Below, in pieces: positions 52,978 through 61,810 of a DNA stretch of 64,000 bases. The notes under the pieces are model-generated. The model worked only from the letters and a program-made list of their open reading frames with translations, did not search any database and was not told the DNA's origin. The DNA is taken from positions 543,205 to 607,204 of the forward strand of contig NZ_VNHU01000002.1 of assembly GCF_008124785.1 (NCBI RefSeq), written 5' to 3'. The position numbers and the translations under genes were made by a program. How positions within the stretch are numbered: position 1 is the stretch's first letter; the number at the start of each line of letters is the position of its first letter. This stretch comes from Aquimarina intermedia. Its GTDB lineage: Bacteria > Bacteroidota > Bacteroidia > Flavobacteriales > Flavobacteriaceae.

Positions 52978-55593
52978 TTATTGATTCGCTTCTAGTTCAG
53001 TATACTTCTCCATATTTTTATGAATTTGAAGAATACGATAATTTGGTGATGCTATTACAAAATATGGTGCAGTAATAGCAGGATAGTACTTCTTTTTTCT
53101 ATTCCAATTTGAAAGGTCTGCTCCTTTTGTATTTTCCGTTTTACCAATACTAAGTAATTCAGCCAATCCTTCGGCTCCCAATTTATTTCTTTTCGTATGA
53201 ATAACCAACAATTGTTGTTGTTCATTATACACATCAACGGAAACTTTCATCTTATCGTATTTTAGCTCCCTAAGAATATTTTGAATAGTCTCCTTCAATT
53301 CATTAATTTGGTTGTCTCCAAAATTGGAAAAAGTATATACTAACTTGTGATTTTTCTGATCATCAAGCTCTTGAGAAAACATGTTATTTTCTAACTGAGG
53401 CACTGCGGTTTGATAAATAAATTGCGCCCTTTTTCCTTCCGGGCTCTGTGGATAATTCAACGCCACATAATTTAACGCCTTCTTATACGGCTCTAATCCT
53501 CTCAAACGTCCGATAGCCTGTGCTTTCAACAGTTCGAATTTCGGATTAAATTCTTCACTCCCAAACTTGGCTATCATCTTATCACTTTGCTCAATCACCA
53601 ACTCATATTGCTGCTTATTAAATTGAAGGTACAGTTGATTGTATATTGCTACGGGGCTTGATTCGTCCTGCTCAAGTGCTCGGTCTGGGTTTTGTAAAAT
53701 TTTTGCATACCGAGATTCGCCGTGTTCATTAATAATAGAATTCTTCATCTGAGCAGCAAGTGCTTCTTCACCACGCAACTGATATATCTTGAACAAATTA
53801 TATTTGGACGGTACGATGAGTCGTTCTTCCGGATTGTTTTGAAGCAAAGATTCTAGCTTATCTACCGCCAGATCATACTCTTTAAACTTCTCTTTGTATA
53901 TAACCCCCAATTGATAATAGGAAAAATTTCTTTCTTTCTTTAAGCTATCGATTGCCGCCACCGAAGTTGGTAATTGATCAATATAAGTTTGTGGATCAAA
54001 AAGTGGATCTTGCTCAATATCATAAGTATCTTCTTTGGTAGTCTCAGCTACTTCAATACTTAAAGGGTTTGTGATGCTCGACACTCTCCAGTTATCTTGT
54101 AATTCGCGATTCCCAAAGGTTCTTTTAAAACTAGTTTTTCCGAACCCTACCGTAGTGGGGTTATAAAAATAAAAGGTTGCCTCGGCATTAGGCCCACCGA
54201 CTGCTGTGGGTGCCGTTGGATTGTATCGGGTCTCATAAGGAAGTGCGCTTTTTATTCGTGCAACCTCAGCTGCTTCTTGCTTAGCAATTGCAATTGCTTT
54301 GATACTATCTGTATATTTTGAGTAATAGGCTATTTTTTGAGAAGGTGTCATCGCAACCACATTCAAGATACTATCATTAACCTTTGCTATCGCCTCGTAT
54401 AAAATTACATCATCCAGATTGTCTCGTTTCTTTTTTAAGGTGCGATACTTTTTGGAGTTAACATTCATACGCTCTAAGGTGCTATCATAGTACGCTCCTG
54501 CACTCGCATACTCCTTGGTGTCAAACTGTATATCTCCTAAAGCTTTATAATTGAGTGATTCAAGATAGGTGTCATCAGAGTTTGTTCTTAGCGATTTATT
54601 ATAATTCACAATTGCTAACTGTGTAGAGTCTAATGCTGAATAATACACTGCTTTTTGATTATAGATTCGATCAAGAAAAGGTCTGTTTTCTCTATTCTTC
54701 TCTAATTTCTCTAATTCTTCGAGCAAAACCTCGTTAGCTCCGCCAGTATAATCAAAATTACGCGCTCGGGCCATATGCGCATTGATCAGGTATGCTCGAG
54801 AAGTACTTCGGTTTAAATCGATAACCTGGGTAAATGCACTATTTGCGCTGTCTTTATAATTAAGCTGATTTAACAGCTGTCCCTTGATAAAATAATAGCG
54901 CCCTTTATATTCATTATTTTTGGTGTGTACTCCTGCCTTATTAATATATGTGATGGCAGAATCCGGTTGCTTCAGATTAATGAAAGCTTGAGCTATCATA
55001 GCTGTTGCATCAGCATAATCTTCATCATCCAAAAACTCCTCGTCAATCATTTTTTTAAGATCGTCAATGGCTTTTTGATCATTATCCAGTCGCATATTGG
55101 TTTTAGCTCTCCAAACCTTTGCATGATTAATAGTATTACTCGTCGGATATTTATACAAGATATAATTGAACGCCTCTAAAGCAGGAATAAAGCGCTGTTC
55201 ATGATACCGTGCTTTGCCTAACAGTAAAAAAGCTTCATCAATTTTGGGATTACGCTCCCGCCCATCAATTAGCATACTGTGTTTTTGAATTGCTTTTACA
55301 GCTTTCTCTTCGGCCCGGTCAAAATTTTCATTAAGCACCTCATTCGGCAACCTGACATCTTCACTAACGGTTAGACGCTCAACCGGCAGTATCTCCCAAA
55401 AATTATCTTTATATGATTTCACAATTTCTTCTTGCCCCTGATCATAAGCCAAACGTCCGTTGTATAAGGTGTTGTTTTTTGTAGTTACATCATGCCATAC
55501 ACGGTTTATAAATTTATCTTTTTTACGAGAACATGCTAAAGCCGTAATAAGCAGCATAGCAAAGCATAATATTTGTAAAAATCTAAATTTCAA
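52978..55593 (-). CDS. sprE: Gliding motility / type IX secretion lipoprotein SprE (PorW)
   Basis: An 871-residue lipoprotein (MKFRFLQILCFAMLLITALAC, lipidation at C21) with a chain of TPR repeats from about 120 to 750. Length and the N-terminal region (KINRVWHDVTTKNNTLYNGRLAYDQG-like) match SprE of Flavobacterium and PorW of Porphyromonas. These are needed for T9SS-dependent secretion of surface adhesins and gliding. It is the first gene of a run with bactofilin and the atp genes. A T9SS cargo protein is encoded elsewhere in this window (24689-28372). Confidence 0.92.
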   Translation of the reverse strand: MKFRFLQILCFAMLLITALACSRKKDKFINRVWHDVTTKNNTLYNGRLAYDQGQEEIVKSYKDNFWEILPVERLTVSEDVRLPNEVLNENFDRAEEKAVKAIQKHSMLIDGRERNPKIDEAFLLLGKARYHEQRFIPALEAFNYILYKYPTSNTINHAKVWRAKTNMRLDNDQKAIDDLKKMIDEEFLDDEDYADATAMIAQAFINLKQPDSAITYINKAGVHTKNNEYKGRYYFIKGQLLNQLNYKDSANSAFTQVIDLNRSTSRAYLINAHMARARNFDYTGGANEVLLEELEKLEKNRENRPFLDRIYNQKAVYYSALDSTQLAIVNYNKSLRTNSDDTYLESLNYKALGDIQFDTKEYASAGAYYDSTLERMNVNSKKYRTLKKKRDNLDDVILYEAIAKVNDSILNVVAMTPSQKIAYYSKYTDSIKAIAIAKQEAAEVARIKSALPYETRYNPTAPTAVGGPNAEATFYFYNPTTVGFGKTSFKRTFGNRELQDNWRVSSITNPLSIEVAETTKEDTYDIEQDPLFDPQTYIDQLPTSVAAIDSLKKERNFSYYQLGVIYKEKFKEYDLAVDKLESLLQNNPEERLIVPSKYNLFKIYQLRGEEALAAQMKNSIINEHGESRYAKILQNPDRALEQDESSPVAIYNQLYLQFNKQQYELVIEQSDKMIAKFGSEEFNPKFELLKAQAIGRLRGLEPYKKALNYVALNYPQSPEGKRAQFIYQTAVPQLENNMFSQELDDQKNHKLVYTFSNFGDNQINELKETIQNILRELKYDKMKVSVDVYNEQQQLLVIHTKRNKLGAEGLAELLSIGKTENTKGADLSNWNRKKKYYPAITAPYFVIASPNYRILQIHKNMEKYTELEANQ

Positions 55594-55999
55594 AAGTTGT
55601 AGTATTTATACGGTAAATAACTAAAATTGAATGGTTTTGTTGTGCATTAATCCAATAATTCACTCATCTAAATGAGTAGAACTGTAAAAATACATTTCTT
55701 ATTGTAAAGTAGAAGCCTGTTTTAGGGTTTTTATATGTTGTAATTCATACTGCTAGCACATAACTTTAACAATTCTATCCTTTAAATAGCTCTTCAATAC
55801 ACTATAAAATTTCTTCGACAAAATGATATTATGTGTTCTTATATAAATTTTCAGCTCAAATTGAAACAACTAGTTCTGCATTTATTATTTTTGTCAAAAA
55901 TTTTCGAGCTTGAAATTCAATATATGTTTTAAGCACATCACACGCTTTTTTTTGAAAGAGGTATAGCTCTTTACCAAGAAAAGCTTTATAGTTATAACA
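55594..55999. other. Non-coding divergent region between sprE and the PaaE-like gene
   Basis: About 405 bases, strongly AT-rich, without coding potential or an RNA gene I can recognise. It should hold the divergent promoters of sprE and the reductase gene, but no convincing -33/-7 pair was found. An AAGAGGTATAGCTCTT hairpin lies near 55957-55972. Confidence 0.5.
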
Positions 56000-57052
56000 A
56001 TGTCAGATTTTTATACGCTTACCATAAAAGATATTATCAGAGAAACTCCAAAAGCGGTTTCTATTGAATTCACAGTCCCTTTGGACTTAAAAAAAACTTT
56101 TGAATTCACCGCTGGACAATACGTTACACTCAAGACTGTTCTAAATGGAAAAGAAGTACGACGTGCTTATTCCTTGTGCAGTTCTCCCAATAGTAACGCA
56201 TTAAAAGTTGCGGTAAAAGAGATCGATGGCGGAACGTTTTCTGCCTTTGCCAATAACATTTTGAAGGCTGGAGACTCGCTTGACGTTCATGTTCCTGAAG
56301 GAAACTTTAAGCTTAAAACAAATTCCGGCAACGCTAAAACCTATGCGGCTTTTGCAGCAGGTAGTGGTATCACACCAGTATTGAGTATGATTAAAGCTGT
56401 ATTGGAAGATGAGCCTAACAGTACTTTTATTCTTGCTTATGGAAACAAATCTCTGGACGAAACTATCTTCTTTAAAGAATTATTAGCCTTGCAAGCTAAG
56501 TATCCTGATCGTCTCTTTATAGAATTTTTCTACAGTCGCACTCAAGAAGCAAATAGTCATTTTGGTCGTATTGAGAAATCGACAGTGAACTTTATTCTAA
56601 AAAATAAGTTTAAAGAGCAAACGATAAACTCGTTCTTTTTATGTGGTCCTGAAAGCATGATATCTACCGTGACAGAAGTGCTACAAGAGCAAGGGGTTGC
56701 AAAAGACGCTATTCATTTTGAGCTGTTTACTGCAAGCAGTGAACCCGTAGAAATTGATGCGTCATTAGAGGGAAAAACTTCGATTACCGTTCTTGTTGAT
56801 GATGAAGAATCTACCTTTGTAATGGATCAAAAGAAAACCATTCTTGATGCCGCGCTGGATGAAGATATTGATGCTCCTTATTCTTGTCAGGGTGGTGTCT
56901 GTAGTTCGTGTATATGCAAAATTACTGAAGGAACAGCTGTGATGGAAAAAAACAGCATTTTGACCGATGGAGAAATTGCTCAGGGATTAGTATTAGCTTG
57001 TCAGGCCCATCCTACTTCGGCAACTATTAAAGTTGATTTTGATGATGTCTAA
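56000..57052 (+). CDS. paaE: PaaE-like ferredoxin-NADP reductase with plant-type 2Fe-2S domain
   Basis: A 350-residue electron transfer protein. The FAD-binding motif RAYS is at 55-58, and the NAD(P)-binding segment GSGITPVLSMIKA is near 125. The C-terminal plant ferredoxin domain has cysteines C296, C301, C304 and C334. PaaE delivers electrons to phenylacetyl-CoA epoxidase, but no paa genes are nearby, and flavobacteria commonly carry such stand-alone genes. The reductase type is certain, the paa role is not. Confidence 0.85.
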   Translation: MSDFYTLTIKDIIRETPKAVSIEFTVPLDLKKTFEFTAGQYVTLKTVLNGKEVRRAYSLCSSPNSNALKVAVKEIDGGTFSAFANNILKAGDSLDVHVPEGNFKLKTNSGNAKTYAAFAAGSGITPVLSMIKAVLEDEPNSTFILAYGNKSLDETIFFKELLALQAKYPDRLFIEFFYSRTQEANSHFGRIEKSTVNFILKNKFKEQTINSFFLCGPESMISTVTEVLQEQGVAKDAIHFELFTASSEPVEIDASLEGKTSITVLVDDEESTFVMDQKKTILDAALDEDIDAPYSCQGGVCSSCICKITEGTAVMEKNSILTDGEIAQGLVLACQAHPTSATIKVDFDDV

Positions 57053-57057
57053 ATTGC

Positions 57058-58116
57058 CTAAATATACTTCATAATTCTATCGACTACATCCTTTGGGTGA
57101 ATCGTCTGCATTACATTTTCATAACCTTGCGGAACCTTGTTTCCGTAAATAGAAGTTGGTATTTTATCATATCGTGATACGTCGGGCAATAAGGCATGTT
57201 CCATCGGTTGTCCAAAGGGTGCAAAACCGGTAAAAGGATGTGTCACACCCCAAATTGTAAGTGTTGGTATCCCATACATGGCAGCAAGATGTGCATTCCC
57301 ACTGTCCATCGCCAACATGCCATCTAGATTGGCTATAAGGCGCAATTCATTTTCAAATGACAGCCTGCCGGCTATAATTACCGTATTGTTATATTTACTC
57401 GCAATGACATTTAGTATGTCCTTTTCCTTTTTTCCGCCCCCAAATAGAAAGATATCGAACCTGTCGGAGCTGTTGAGGCTATCAATTACTTTAACTATCG
57501 ACTCAAAAGGATAGGTTTTACTTTCGTATTGCGCAAATGGCGCTATCCCTAGCCATTTTTTTGATGATGTTGGTATCACCGTATTAATTTCTGGTGTAAG
57601 CGCAGGTTTTTCAGGAAAACTATGCGTACTTAAATCAATAGGAAACCCTAAATTCTCAAAAACATCAGCATAGCGTTGATGCGTAGATTTTAACTGCTTA
57701 AAAATTTTATTGCTAGCTCTGGTAAGTGCTTTTTTTTCTTCTCTGCCTTTATTAATTTGAACCACCGGAATTCCGCTAATGCGAAAAAAAGATTTTAAAA
57801 TATTTGATCGTAGCACGTTGTGTAGATCCGCCACCGCATCAATTCTCAACCTTTTTAATTCCTTACTTAATTTAAAAAGTCCTAAGGCGCCTTTGTGAGC
57901 ACCTTCTACATCTGCCGGATAAACCTGAACGTTATCAATATCATTAAATAACGGCGCAAAAAACGCTCGGGTGAGCACTGTAATTTTAAGCTGTGGATAC
58001 TTTGCACACACCGTTCTCAAAACAGGAACGGTCATAGCAACATCACCCATAGCCGATAAGCGTATAATTAAAAGATGCTTCGTATGAGCAAGCATTTCGG
58101 TTTTATTTTTCGCCAC
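57058..58116 (-). CDS. Glycosyltransferase family 9 (heptosyltransferase-like)
   Basis: A 352-residue GT-B enzyme with N-terminal HLLIIRLSAMGDVAMTVPVLR and the nucleotide-sugar-binding MLAMDSGNAHLAAMYGIPTLTIWGVTHPFTGFAPFG. It probably adds a sugar to the lipopolysaccharide core. Its 5' end overlaps the DUF4254 gene stop by 14 bases. Known GT9 members use ADP-heptose, but the sugar used here is not shown. Confidence 0.9.
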   Translation of the reverse strand: MAKNKTEMLAHTKHLLIIRLSAMGDVAMTVPVLRTVCAKYPQLKITVLTRAFFAPLFNDIDNVQVYPADVEGAHKGALGLFKLSKELKRLRIDAVADLHNVLRSNILKSFFRISGIPVVQINKGREEKKALTRASNKIFKQLKSTHQRYADVFENLGFPIDLSTHSFPEKPALTPEINTVIPTSSKKWLGIAPFAQYESKTYPFESIVKVIDSLNSSDRFDIFLFGGGKKEKDILNVIASKYNNTVIIAGRLSFENELRLIANLDGMLAMDSGNAHLAAMYGIPTLTIWGVTHPFTGFAPFGQPMEHALLPDVSRYDKIPTSIYGNKVPQGYENVMQTIHPKDVVDRIMKYI

Positions 58117-58714
58117 GTAGTACAGGATTTAACTCCTCGTCGTTATACATCTTCATTTGCTTATATACTTTCATATACTTATCACCTTTTGATATATCAT
58201 TGAGTAAGGTATCTATAGCTGTCGATAAATCAACACGTTGTTCTAACAAAATGTCTAATTTTTTTTGACAAGCTTCACGGTGCGCCGCAGACGCATCTGT
58301 ACGGGTAGCCTCCTCATGCATATGGTACACCTTAAGTGCTAAAATTGACAATCTATCAACTCCCCAAGCCGGACTTTCTGTATTTATCGTTGCGTTTTCT
58401 TTTGGCGACACATTCTCGTACTGTTCTAAGAAATAGCTATCAATGTACTCCACCATATCGGTGCGATCCTGATTAGATGCATCGATCAGTCTTTTTAAAT
58501 TGAGCGCTGCAACGGGATCGATTTGAGGGTCTCTGATAATATCTTCATAATGCCATTGAACCGTATCAATCCAACATTTTCTATATAACAGATGTTCAAT
58601 CACCTCTTTTTTGGCGTCATAAGGGTTTTTAAAGGGTTGGTCCACCGTATTGATTATATGGTAGGTATCTATAACTTCCTTAAAAATTCGATTGGCTTTT
58701 TCAGTAAACATCAT
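58103..58714 (-). CDS. DUF4254 domain protein
   Basis: A 203-residue all-alpha soluble protein of the DUF4254 type. Clear features are NRIFKEVIDTYH, LLYRKCWIDTVQWHYEDIIRDPQIDP and WGVDRLSILALKVYHMHEEATR. It is directly coupled to the GT9 gene (14-base overlap), a pairing that repeats in Bacteroidota. Function unknown; a role in the same glycan step is inference. Confidence 0.88.
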   Translation of the reverse strand: MMFTEKANRIFKEVIDTYHIINTVDQPFKNPYDAKKEVIEHLLYRKCWIDTVQWHYEDIIRDPQIDPVAALNLKRLIDASNQDRTDMVEYIDSYFLEQYENVSPKENATINTESPAWGVDRLSILALKVYHMHEEATRTDASAAHREACQKKLDILLEQRVDLSTAIDTLLNDISKGDKYMKVYKQMKMYNDEELNPVLRGEK

Positions 58715-58929
58715 TATATACTATTATTATTTATTCAAAATGATTAGCACTATTATTTTTTTAATGAACACTTCCTTCCAGTTCTCAGGAAACGGGTCAT
58801 CTTCACCTTTCTAAACGGTGCAAAGGTATTATAATTTACTTGGAATACCTGATAAATTTATGTTGCATCCTGTTGTCATCAAAACATTAAACACCTCAAC
58901 TTTTAAGCTTCCCGTGTACTTTTTGCAAA

Positions 58930-59850
58930 TTAAAAAAGTAAAAACAGTAATGGTAATAGTCCAAAAACCCACAAGTGGATCTCTTTTATAAACTTGATTT
59001 GTATTAATTCGATATAGGTAGCGCCCATAATGGCAAGTGGCGGAATGATAAAAATCATTTCTGAGGTGTCTTTGTTGGGAGACACTAAAACAACACCGAT
59101 ACCAATCGCTATATAGCCGATAATTAGTTTCATTAATGGTTTATATGAAGTTGGCCTACTATTAATCCTTAAGGTATAAGCTATCAAGAAGAATCCGGCG
59201 CAAATTGATAGGGCTCCTAAAGTAAAAAAATGAGCCCCGTATAACGTATTTGCAAAAGCCTCATAAGAAACCACTGCTTTTTCAACCGGATTAAAAAAAC
59301 TATCAAACACAAGTAAGGTAAAACAGTTCGCTAATACAAATACCGTGATCACCCCTATGATTGGAACAAACCAATTTCTGTAATCAGTAGATCTAAAAAA
59401 ATAAATTCCTATAAAAATAAGCGCAATAAATCCGATACTCCAGAAATAGGCTGTACTTGCCAAGCCAATACATAGGGAAGCATTAAAGATTTTAGCTTTA
59501 GCTTTTGTATGATTCATCATCTCGGTTATCTGAGAGAATGATAATAAGACAAAGCTGCTTGCGATAATTTTATCCACATGAGCAAGTGCTTCCGGGACCA
59601 TGCAACATAGAGAAACATATAAAAAAAGCACCACAGTTCCTTTACTGGTTAAGTTACTTCTTCTGGCGATTACATAAAGTAACGCCATACTAACCAAATA
59701 AAAAATTAGCCCCAATACTAGATAAAAAAAATTGCTGTTTAAAACTTCTAAAGCCTGTTTGTTTGATACGATTAGGACAATTACAATCAAGTAAAGCGAG
59801 ATTGCGATGAAGTTAATCGGTTTAGATTTGGATAAAAAAGTGGATAACAC
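58930..59850 (-). CDS. DUF6427-type polytopic membrane protein
   Basis: A 306-residue protein with about nine hydrophobic helices and no soluble domain. It resembles flavobacterial proteins, from memory labelled DUF6427, that accompany the purD region. Function unknown. Divergent from the 76-residue gene at 59974. Confidence 0.78.
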   Translation of the reverse strand: MLSTFLSKSKPINFIAISLYLIVIVLIVSNKQALEVLNSNFFYLVLGLIFYLVSMALLYVIARRSNLTSKGTVVLFLYVSLCCMVPEALAHVDKIIASSFVLLSFSQITEMMNHTKAKAKIFNASLCIGLASTAYFWSIGFIALIFIGIYFFRSTDYRNWFVPIIGVITVFVLANCFTLLVFDSFFNPVEKAVVSYEAFANTLYGAHFFTLGALSICAGFFLIAYTLRINSRPTSYKPLMKLIIGYIAIGIGVVLVSPNKDTSEMIFIIPPLAIMGATYIELIQIKFIKEIHLWVFGLLPLLFLLF

Positions 59851-59973
59851 TACTATTTTTTATATTTTTGTGCGCGACAGCATGGGTGATGCATCGCTGT
59901 TTAACGAAATAGATTAATTATAGTAAATGTAAAGCAAGATACGTTTTACTTTTTATAAATATATACTTATATC

Positions 59974-60204
59974 ATGAAAGACTTATTTGAAGCAATTGAA
60001 TCACTTTTTGTTGATGTACTTTTTTTACCAATGGATGCCTTAAGAGCACTAGAGTTAGAAAGTTGGGGAGCAGCAAATATTTTAAACTGGTTGTTTATGC
60101 TTATTGGATTTGTTGCTTTTGTATACTGGATGAAGCAATTAAAGCAGTTTAACGACAACAATGAGGAGGATCGTGATCCAACGGCGCATTCATTTTTAAA
60201 CTAA
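59974..60204 (+). CDS. Small conserved membrane protein (DUF6341-like)
   Basis: A 76-residue protein with one clear hydrophobic helix (about 35-53) after an amphipathic N-terminus (MKDLFEAIESLFVDVLFLP) and a short acidic tail. Near-identical small proteins occur upstream of purD in many Flavobacteriaceae, often misnamed uracil phosphoribosyltransferase. It is convergent with purD across a bidirectional terminator. Confidence 0.82.
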   Translation: MKDLFEAIESLFVDVLFLPMDALRALELESWGAANILNWLFMLIGFVAFVYWMKQLKQFNDNNEEDRDPTAHSFLN

Positions 60205-60224
60205 AGGCACCTTATTATAATCTT

Positions 60225-60262
60225 AAAAAAGCCGTGCTTTAAAAAAAGTACGGCTTTTTTAG
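60225..60262. terminator. Bidirectional terminator between the small membrane gene and purD
   Basis: AAAAAAGCCGTGCTTT and AAAGTACGGCTTTTTT arms with one mismatch and a 4-base loop; A and T runs on both sides. Confidence 0.85.
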
Positions 60263-60265
60263 ATA

Positions 60266-61540
60266 TTAGTCTAAGTCGAAACCAAGATCTTTTCGGTAAT
60301 AGATTCCGTCAAAATTAACTTTAGCTACTTCGTTATAGGATTTTTTGAGTGCTTTTTTATAATCAGTATCCAAAGCAGTTACCGCCAGAACCCTTCCACC
60401 ATTGGTAACGACATCGTTTCCTGTAAGTTTTGTCCCTGCATGAAAAACGATAGCATCTGAAACCTCATCGATTCCTGTAATCTTTTTATCCTTTTGATAC
60501 GCCTCGGGATACCCCCCCGAAACGGTCATTATTGTAGTCGCACTTCGCTGGTCTAAATCTAAGGTGAATTTATGAAGTGTCTGGTCCTCTAAGCTATCTA
60601 ACAATTGAACCAAGTCACTTTTAATTCTCGGTAATACTACTTCGGTCTCAGGATCTCCCATACGCACATTATATTCGATCACTTTCGGTTCATCACCTAC
60701 TTTAATCAATCCAATGAATATAAATCCCTTGTAGTCTATGTTCTCTTTTGCCAATCCATAAACGGTTGGCTGTATGATATTCTTTTCAATTTTTGCCATA
60801 AAAGCTTCATCGGCAAAAGGCACCGGTGAGATAGCCCCCATACCTCCTGTATTAAGTCCTGTATCACCTTCGCCAATTCGTTTATAGTCTTTGGCTGTAG
60901 GTAATGTTATGTGGTTCTTCCCATCAGTCAATACAAACACACTTAATTCGATACCATCCAAAAATTCTTCAATCACAACTTTTTCACTTGCAGCACCAAA
61001 CTTCTTATTGGTCAACATATTCTCAAGTTCCCGTAGTGCTTCAGCAAGGCTTTCAAGAATCAATACTCCTTTTCCAGCAGCCAGACCATCTGCTTTTAAT
61101 ACATAAGGAGGCTTAAGGGTTTTTAGAAACTCTTTGCCTTGATCCACAGTGGCATCAGTAAAACTTTGATAAGCCGCTGTGGGGATATTATAACGCATCA
61201 GGAATTCTTTTGCATATTCTTTACTACCTTCTAACCTCGCTCCTTCTTTTGAGGGTCCAATTACTTTAATAGATCGCAACAAGTCGTCCGCAGCAAAATA
61301 ATCTTTAATCCCAAGTACCAAAGGGTCTTCTGGCCCTACTACTACCATTGAGATCTCTTCGGTGATCACCAACTCCTTAATCGCTTCAAAATCTGTTACC
61401 GAAAGAGCAACGTTGGTCGCGATTTTATGCGTTCCTGCATTGCCCGGAGCTACATACAGTTTATCGCACAACTCACTTTGTGCTATTTTATACGCAAACG
61501 TATGTTCTCTTCCTCCTGATCCTAGTATTAAAATATTCAT
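60266..61540 (-). CDS. purD: Phosphoribosylamine--glycine ligase
   Basis: A 424-residue ATP-grasp enzyme of purine synthesis joining glycine to phosphoribosylamine. Signatures: MNILILGSGGREHTFAYKI (N domain), YVLKADGLAAGKGVLI (ATP-grasp), EFLDGIELSVFVLTDG, NTGGMGAISPVPF, IEYNVRMGDPETEVVLPRI. Length is normal. A minus-strand -7-like box (TATTTTTG) sits at 61575-61582, 34 bases ahead of the ATG. Confidence 0.97.
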   Translation of the reverse strand: MNILILGSGGREHTFAYKIAQSELCDKLYVAPGNAGTHKIATNVALSVTDFEAIKELVITEEISMVVVGPEDPLVLGIKDYFAADDLLRSIKVIGPSKEGARLEGSKEYAKEFLMRYNIPTAAYQSFTDATVDQGKEFLKTLKPPYVLKADGLAAGKGVLILESLAEALRELENMLTNKKFGAASEKVVIEEFLDGIELSVFVLTDGKNHITLPTAKDYKRIGEGDTGLNTGGMGAISPVPFADEAFMAKIEKNIIQPTVYGLAKENIDYKGFIFIGLIKVGDEPKVIEYNVRMGDPETEVVLPRIKSDLVQLLDSLEDQTLHKFTLDLDQRSATTIMTVSGGYPEAYQKDKKITGIDEVSDAIVFHAGTKLTGNDVVTNGGRVLAVTALDTDYKKALKKSYNEVAKVNFDGIYYRKDLGFDLD

Positions 61541-61574
61541 TTAAAGCTGTTTTGATGTTTTAGCATAGCGAGCT

Positions 61575-61582
61575 CAAAAATA
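61575..61582 (-). promoter_or_regulatory. Candidate -7 box of the purD promoter
   Basis: Minus-strand TATTTTTG fits TAnnTTTG; the -33 element is weak. Confidence 0.35.
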
Positions 61583-61749
61583 ATTTTTTGTCCTCAGATC
61601 AGCTAAGAAAAATATAATAAAGTTTATATCACGTGATAAAATTGACCTTCTATTATAATAAGTAATTAAAGTTCAAAATGCGATTAAAAGAATGTTTATC
61701 TAAGTCCAAAAGTTTTTAAGAAAAAGGAAGTCGTTTGCCTGAACTATCA

Positions 61750-61780
61750 TTTGTTTCTTATGACATTTGCAATATATTTA
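61750..61780 (+). promoter_or_regulatory. Promoter of the fiber-like protein gene
   Basis: TTTG at 61750-61753, 19-base spacer, TATATTTA at 61773-61780 (7 of 8 to TAnnTTTG). Confidence 0.45.
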
Positions 61781-61810
61781 TCCTTAATTTTCTCTTAAAA
61801 CTAAAATACG

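Noticed and set aside
55594..55999. RNA gene in the sprE/PaaE-like gap
   Set aside because: No tRNA-like or stable conserved structure could be recognised; only AT-rich sequence and one small hairpin.
59974..60204. Uracil phosphoribosyltransferase label
   Set aside because: 76 residues with a membrane helix and no PRPP-binding motif.
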